Shown here in pieces: positions 5,759 to 8,321 of a stretch of DNA of 8,321 nucleotides. Source of the DNA: Candidatus Rifleibacteriota bacterium (lineage in GTDB: Bacteria > Riflebacteria > Ozemobacteria > Ozemobacterales > Ozemobacteraceae). The notes beneath the pieces were generated by a model. It saw only the letters and a list, made by a program, of their open reading frames with translations. It ran no database searches and had not been told where the DNA came from. Made by a program: the position numbers and the translations under genes. Location: contig JAKJFO010000181.1 of the NCBI GenBank assembly GCA_022704885.1, forward strand, positions 1 through 8,321. The letters run 5' to 3'. Position 1 is the first letter of the stretch. Each line of letters opens with the position of its first letter.

Positions 5759-5787
5759 TTGACACAATTCGGATGCGTTCTTATAAT
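5759..5787 (+). promoter_or_regulatory. Perfect-consensus sigma70 promoter
   Basis: TTGACA (5759-5764) and TATAAT (5782-5787) are exactly 17 nt apart. All twelve consensus bases are present. Transcription would start near 5794, leaving a leader of about 56 nt before ATG 5850. Such promoters are rare on chromosomes and suggest strong, largely unregulated expression unless a repressor covers the site. AATTG occurs twice, at 5785-5789 and 5796-5800, around the predicted start. Confidence 0.85.
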
Positions 5788-5836
5788 TGAAAGGTAATTG
5801 TACCGTTTGATCTGAAAGTCTCTTTGTTTGAAGAGC

Positions 5837-5843
5837 GGAGGGA
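5837..5843 (+). promoter_or_regulatory. Strong Shine-Dalgarno site for the gene at 5850
   Basis: GGAGGGA lies 6 nt before ATG 5850, with an A/T-rich spacer (ATAAAT). This confirms the start and fits high expression. Confidence 0.85.
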
Positions 5844-5849
5844 ATAAAT

Positions 5850-7439
5850 ATGAAGCTGTTCGACACAAAAGCACTGCGAAGAATCTCGCTGCTGACGGTG
5901 GTCATGTTCGTGCTGTCCACTTTCGGCGCCTACGCCCAGGCACCTGAAGTAACCATTCCGGTTTCCAACTCACAGCCGGTGGATATTTCGATTCTCAATA
6001 ACGTTCTGCCTGAACTCAACAGTCTGCAGAGCAACTTGCGAACCGCCCAGAGCACGTTGGCAAGCCTCGAAAGAGTCTCGACGCCTCTTTATGACAAGAT
6101 CGCGCCGACCAATATGCAGGCGATGAGCATTGGCGAGCGCCTCAAGGCGATTCTCGGCAATGCCAAATCGTTGCTCGGCAATACTCTCAATACCTCTGGC
6201 CAGCAGGCCAAGGCAGCTATTGCCGCCGGCGCTTCCCCGACCACGCTCTCATACGATCAGCAGCTGGCTTATGGGGTTGAACAGCTTGGCTTGCAGGCCA
6301 GCAAAATTGAGTCGAGCGGCAAGATGGGCCCGGCTCTAGACAAGATCAAGGCGATTCTGGCTACGGTCAAGAACGCTATGCAGAACATCATTACCGCTAT
6401 TCGCGCCAAAATCTTTGCAGTCGGCCAGAAGGTCGGTCTGATCGGCAAAGACAAGACTTTCGAAAACGGCAAGGTCAAAGACGCTGAAGGCAGCGGCGAT
6501 AAGGTCATGCTCGATGCTTCTGCCGACGTGCAGTATGCCGACACTTTTTCGGGCAAAATGGCCAAGGGCGTGAGCGAAGGAACGCAGGCCGCCAAAACCT
6601 CTCTCAAGAACAGCTTTTCTTTCAGTAACCTCGCTATCACTACGACTGTGGCTGTCGGCACCAATCTGGCAATCGACATGATCCACGGCAACAAGCCTTC
6701 GTTCTCGAAGGCGGTTAAATCAGTGGCCTCTCTCGAATTCGCCGGTAACGTGGTCGGATCAGCCCTCGGCGCCGCCGGTGGCCAGTTCGCTTCGACACTG
6801 GTCAAAACTTTCGTTCCCGGCCCGATCGGCGCGCTCGTCGGTTCGGTGATTCCGGTAATGTTCGCTTCTGCTTCCGGCCAGATGGGTGCTAACCTGATCA
6901 GCGGCATCAAGAATGGCGAATTTTCAGTGGCAAAAGCTTTTAAGGCAATCGACAAGGTCGACCTCGTCGGTTCTTCAGTCGGTTCAGCCATCGGTATGGC
7001 ACTCGGCGCTCCGATTCCGGTAATCGGGCCGATCATCGGCGGTATCGTCGGTGGCTTCCTCGGTAGCAAGGTCGCCAAGCTCATCGCCGGCTTTACCAAG
7101 GGCGGCAAGATCACCAACATCTTTGGCAAAGGCAGCCAGGTTGCCGAACAGACTACCAGCAACCGCGGCTTCCCGGTCACTATCGGTTCAGTTGCCGGCA
7201 CCGGCCGTGGGACTGGTCCGGCAGTAATGGGAAGCGTATCGGCAGACTCCGCGCCGGCAGCAGCCGGAGATGCAAGCGGTCGCCTGGTCGAAGTCGAAAA
7301 GAAATACTATGACACCTATCTGCAGTACAACCGCATGGTCGAAGCCAACGACCAGGATGGCGCCAAAAAGGTATTCGAAGAACTCAAGAAATATTCTGAC
7401 GAATACACCGCCCTTAAAAAGCAGCTCAAGGCCGAATAA
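5850..7439 (+). CDS. Secreted glycine-zipper protein of unknown function
   Basis: I do not recognise a family for this 529-residue protein. A Sec signal peptide is clear: KALRR, a hydrophobic core ISLLTVVMFVLSTFG, and probable cleavage AYA/Q at 29/30. Residues 46-80 and 90-200 are predicted helical and rich in Ala, Leu, Lys and Gln. Residues 258-413 are strongly hydrophobic and Gly/Ala/Ser-rich, with GxxxG-type spacing. They fall into two related modules: about 269-346 (SKAVKSVASLEFAGNVVGSALGAAGG) and 345-413 (AKAFKAIDKVDLVGSSVGSAIG, then PIIGGIVGGFLGS). A Gly/Ser/Ala-rich linker (about 436-475) precedes a charged helical tail (476-529) that could form a coiled coil. There is no Cys and no Trp, and only one His (279). 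Glycine-zipper segments in other proteins insert into or oligomerise in membranes, so a secreted pore-forming or envelope protein is possible but unproven. The gene stands alone between its own very strong promoter and an intrinsic terminator. Confidence 0.88.
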   Translation: MKLFDTKALRRISLLTVVMFVLSTFGAYAQAPEVTIPVSNSQPVDISILNNVLPELNSLQSNLRTAQSTLASLERVSTPLYDKIAPTNMQAMSIGERLKAILGNAKSLLGNTLNTSGQQAKAAIAAGASPTTLSYDQQLAYGVEQLGLQASKIESSGKMGPALDKIKAILATVKNAMQNIITAIRAKIFAVGQKVGLIGKDKTFENGKVKDAEGSGDKVMLDASADVQYADTFSGKMAKGVSEGTQAAKTSLKNSFSFSNLAITTTVAVGTNLAIDMIHGNKPSFSKAVKSVASLEFAGNVVGSALGAAGGQFASTLVKTFVPGPIGALVGSVIPVMFASASGQMGANLISGIKNGEFSVAKAFKAIDKVDLVGSSVGSAIGMALGAPIPVIGPIIGGIVGGFLGSKVAKLIAGFTKGGKITNIFGKGSQVAEQTTSNRGFPVTIGSVAGTGRGTGPAVMGSVSADSAPAAAGDASGRLVEVEKKYYDTYLQYNRMVEANDQDGAKKVFEELKKYSDEYTALKKQLKAE

Positions 7440-7452
7440 GCGCACAGTCAAG

Positions 7453-7491
7453 GCCGGGGCAGTTCTCTAAGCAGAGCTGCCCCGGCTTTTT
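7453..7491 (+). terminator. Intrinsic terminator of the glycine-zipper gene
   Basis: GCCGGGGCAG (7453-7462) pairs perfectly with CTGCCCCGGC (7477-7486). Beyond a TT bulge, CTCT (7465-7468) pairs with AGAG (7473-7476) around an AAGC loop. TTTTT (7487-7491) follows at once. It begins 13 nt after the stop codon. Confidence 0.93.
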
Positions 7492-7507
7492 GATTTTCTG
7501 TCATATC

Positions 7508-7570
7508 GCTCGTGTGCTCGTAATCGAAAATCGATCCCGATAGCGATTACGACAACGACAACGATTTTTA
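7508..7570. repeat. GCTCGT/AATCG repeat with inverted arms
   Basis: Two GCTCGT units (7508-7513, 7516-7521) and AATCGA match the array at 5678-5707. TCGTAATCG (7518-7526) has its exact reverse complement at 7544-7552, 17 nt later. ACGACAACGACAACG then runs into a TTTTT at 7565-7569. The stem is AT-rich and separated from the T-run, so a terminator role is unlikely. Confidence 0.5.
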
Positions 7571-7685
7571 GCGTCATGCGCGTAGTTGCAAGATCCAGGA
7601 AAGAAAGAAAGAACTAACCGCAGATTGCGCCGATTTCTCAGATTAAGCCGAAAGACCTGCACAAACCTGCAAAGCTCTCCTCAAA

Positions 7686-7785
7686 AAATCTGCGCTGATC
7701 TGGTAATTTGTGGATAAATGTCTTACCTGCTTCTTCGCGCCCCTGCGTGAGATTCTTCTTCGTATCTCTGTGGTTTTGTGCGAGA
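7686..7785 (-). repeat. Inverted copies of two dispersed intergenic repeats
   Basis: Positions 7686-7715, read on the minus strand, give ATCCACA, CAGATC and GCGCAGATTT, a rearranged relative of the element at 5531-5565. Positions 7750-7785 on the minus strand give TCGCACAAA, ACAGAG and CGAAGAAGAA, as in 111-143. The left-end and right-end copies are therefore in opposite orientation and flank the whole gene set of the window. Confidence 0.5.
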
Positions 7786-7803
7786 TTTCTTCTACATATA
7801 GTC

Positions 7804-7832
7804 TTGACGCGGGTTTAAAAGAGTAGTATCAT
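7804..7832 (+). promoter_or_regulatory. Sigma70 promoter of the PurD-like gene
   Basis: TTGACG (7804-7809) and TATCAT (7827-7832) are 17 nt apart, each matching 5 of 6 consensus bases. The predicted start, near 7839, leaves a leader of about 36 nt. I see no PurR-type operator or riboswitch-like structure in this short leader. Confidence 0.75.
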
Positions 7833-7863
7833 GTTGCGATCTTTTTGTTTCGAGCTGTTTTTT

Positions 7864-7868
7864 GAGGT
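7864..7868 (+). promoter_or_regulatory. Shine-Dalgarno site that selects the GTG start
   Basis: GAGGT lies 6 nt upstream of GTG 7875. An in-frame TGA at 7863-7865 means that no earlier in-frame start is possible. ATG at 7873 is out of frame and runs straight into TGA. Confidence 0.75.
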
Positions 7869-7874
7869 ATCGAT

Positions 7875-8321
7875 GTGAATATACTTGTGCTCGGTTCTGG
7901 TGCCAGAGAGCATTCTATGGTGCATGCGCTGGCGCGTTCTCCTTCGGTACATCAGATCGTCGCCTGCCCCGGCAATGTCGGCATGAATGGCATCAATATC
8001 TGCCGTCGCATCCCTTTTAAAGAGAACGCTGAACTGGTGCGCTTCTGCAAAGACAAGATCGAGCTGGCGGTTGTCGGTTCTTCGAAATTCGTCGAAGACG
8101 GCACTGTCGATGCTCTGGTGCTGGCAGGAATTCCGGTAATCGGTCCGGCCGAAGATGCTGGTAGAATCGAAACCAGCAAGGCGTTTGCCGCCAAGTTCAT
8201 GGCGAAGCATCATATTCCTTCGCCGCGTACACATATAGTCGTCAATGCTGATGAGATTGCTGCAGCTTTTTCTGCAGACAAAAATATTCGTGTGGTTAAA
8301 TGCGACGGATTCTCGCACGGG
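7875..8321 (+). CDS. purD: PurD-like phosphoribosylamine-glycine ligase, 3'-truncated by window
   Basis: The first 149 residues of an ATP-grasp enzyme of the GARS (PurD) family are visible. PurD joins 5-phosphoribosylamine and glycine with ATP in step 2 of purine synthesis. Recognisable parts are the N-terminal Rossmann-like start MNILVLGSGAREHS (1-14), PGN (32-34), VVG (66-68), and a linker closely matching PurD: IGPAEDAGRIETSKAFAAKF (89-108), MAKHHIPSP (109-117). Two conserved sites differ. The usual VGPEAPL reads VGSSKFV (67-73), and the usual 'VKADGLAAGKG' reads VKCDGFSHG (141-149) at the window edge. It may be a diverged PurD or a paralogue with another amine or carboxylate substrate. 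The GTG start is chosen because of the upstream in-frame stop and GAGGT. Full-length PurD is about 420-430 residues, so roughly two thirds are missing. Confidence 0.85.
   Translation, partial: MNILVLGSGAREHSMVHALARSPSVHQIVACPGNVGMNGINICRRIPFKENAELVRFCKDKIELAVVGSSKFVEDGTVDALVLAGIPVIGPAEDAGRIETSKAFAAKFMAKHHIPSPRTHIVVNADEIAAAFSADKNIRVVKCDGFSHG

Larger units (their letters stand above)
7492..7803. other. Intergenic region with repeat debris
   Basis: There is no gene here. From left to right it holds TCGTAATCG (7518-7526) inverted to CGATTACGA (7544-7552); ACGACAACGACAACG (7549-7563); TAGCGTCATGCGCG (7569-7582), the exact reverse complement of 366-379; CAGATT copy C (7621-7645); an inverted CAGATT copy (7686-7715); and an inverted 'CACAAAGACACAGAG' type copy (7750-7785). 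Confidence 0.65.

Noticed and set aside
6269..7201. 310-codon minus-strand ORF opposite the glycine-zipper gene
   Set aside because: It is the antisense of a gene with its own signal peptide, consensus promoter, Shine-Dalgarno site and terminator. The Pro/Ala/Leu/Ile-rich product mirrors the Gly/Ala codons on the other strand.
7544..7569. Second terminator near the T-run at 7565-7569
   Set aside because: The inverted arms (7518-7526/7544-7552) are weak, widely spaced, and end 12 nt before the T-run. The strong terminator at 7453-7491 already serves the gene.
7815..8318. 167-codon minus-strand ORF opposite the PurD-like gene
   Set aside because: It has no domain signal and is fully antisense to clear PurD homology.

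Overview
The window looks like a piece of a chromosome from a free-living, probably diderm bacterium. It carries a GspE/PilB-type pilus or secretion ATPase, two proteins with Sec signal peptides, and purine biosynthesis, with clean sigma70-type promoters and Shine-Dalgarno sites. There are no insertion sequences, phage genes, tRNAs, rRNAs or CRISPR repeats. The lineage cannot be fixed from the sequence. The intergenic 'cacagattgcgcagatt' and 'cacaaagacacagag' repeats, together with the unusual protein architectures, suggest a poorly sampled deep-branching phylum. Riflebacteria-like is a guess only.

Positions 1-396 hold no supportable gene. They contain degenerate dispersed repeats and a cluster of strong hairpins. 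Positions 397-5428 are a tight minus-strand operon. Transcription starts near 5430 with a secreted BsuPI-domain protein. It continues 15 nt later into a 1168-residue GspE/PilB-like ATPase with an exceptional C-terminal extension built on a 77-78-residue FKPWQF repeat. It ends, after a 1-nt gap, with a degenerate PP2C-like phosphatase carrying a possible C-terminal membrane anchor.

Positions 5429-5849 form a divergent intergenic region. It has a candidate leaderless promoter for the minus operon, repeat debris, a hexamer array, and a perfect-consensus sigma70 promoter (TTGACA-17-TATAAT) for the next gene. That gene, 5850-7439, is monocistronic and encodes a secreted, glycine-rich 529-residue protein of unknown function. 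Its hydrophobic module is internally duplicated, and a textbook intrinsic terminator follows it.

Positions 7492-7803 are again intergenic repeat debris, partly inverted relative to the copies at the left end. A good promoter (TTGACG-17-TATCAT) then drives a GTG-started, PurD-like ATP-grasp gene that is cut by the window end. It departs from canonical PurD at two conserved motifs.

Functionally, the minus-strand operon pairs a nucleotide-driven assembly or secretion motor with a putative phosphatase and a periplasmic, protease-inhibitor-like protein. A regulated pilus or secretion function is a reasonable inference, but the partner subunits (pilins, inner-membrane platform, secretin) are not in the window. 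The most novel items are the repeat-extended ATPase and the glycine-zipper secreted protein.
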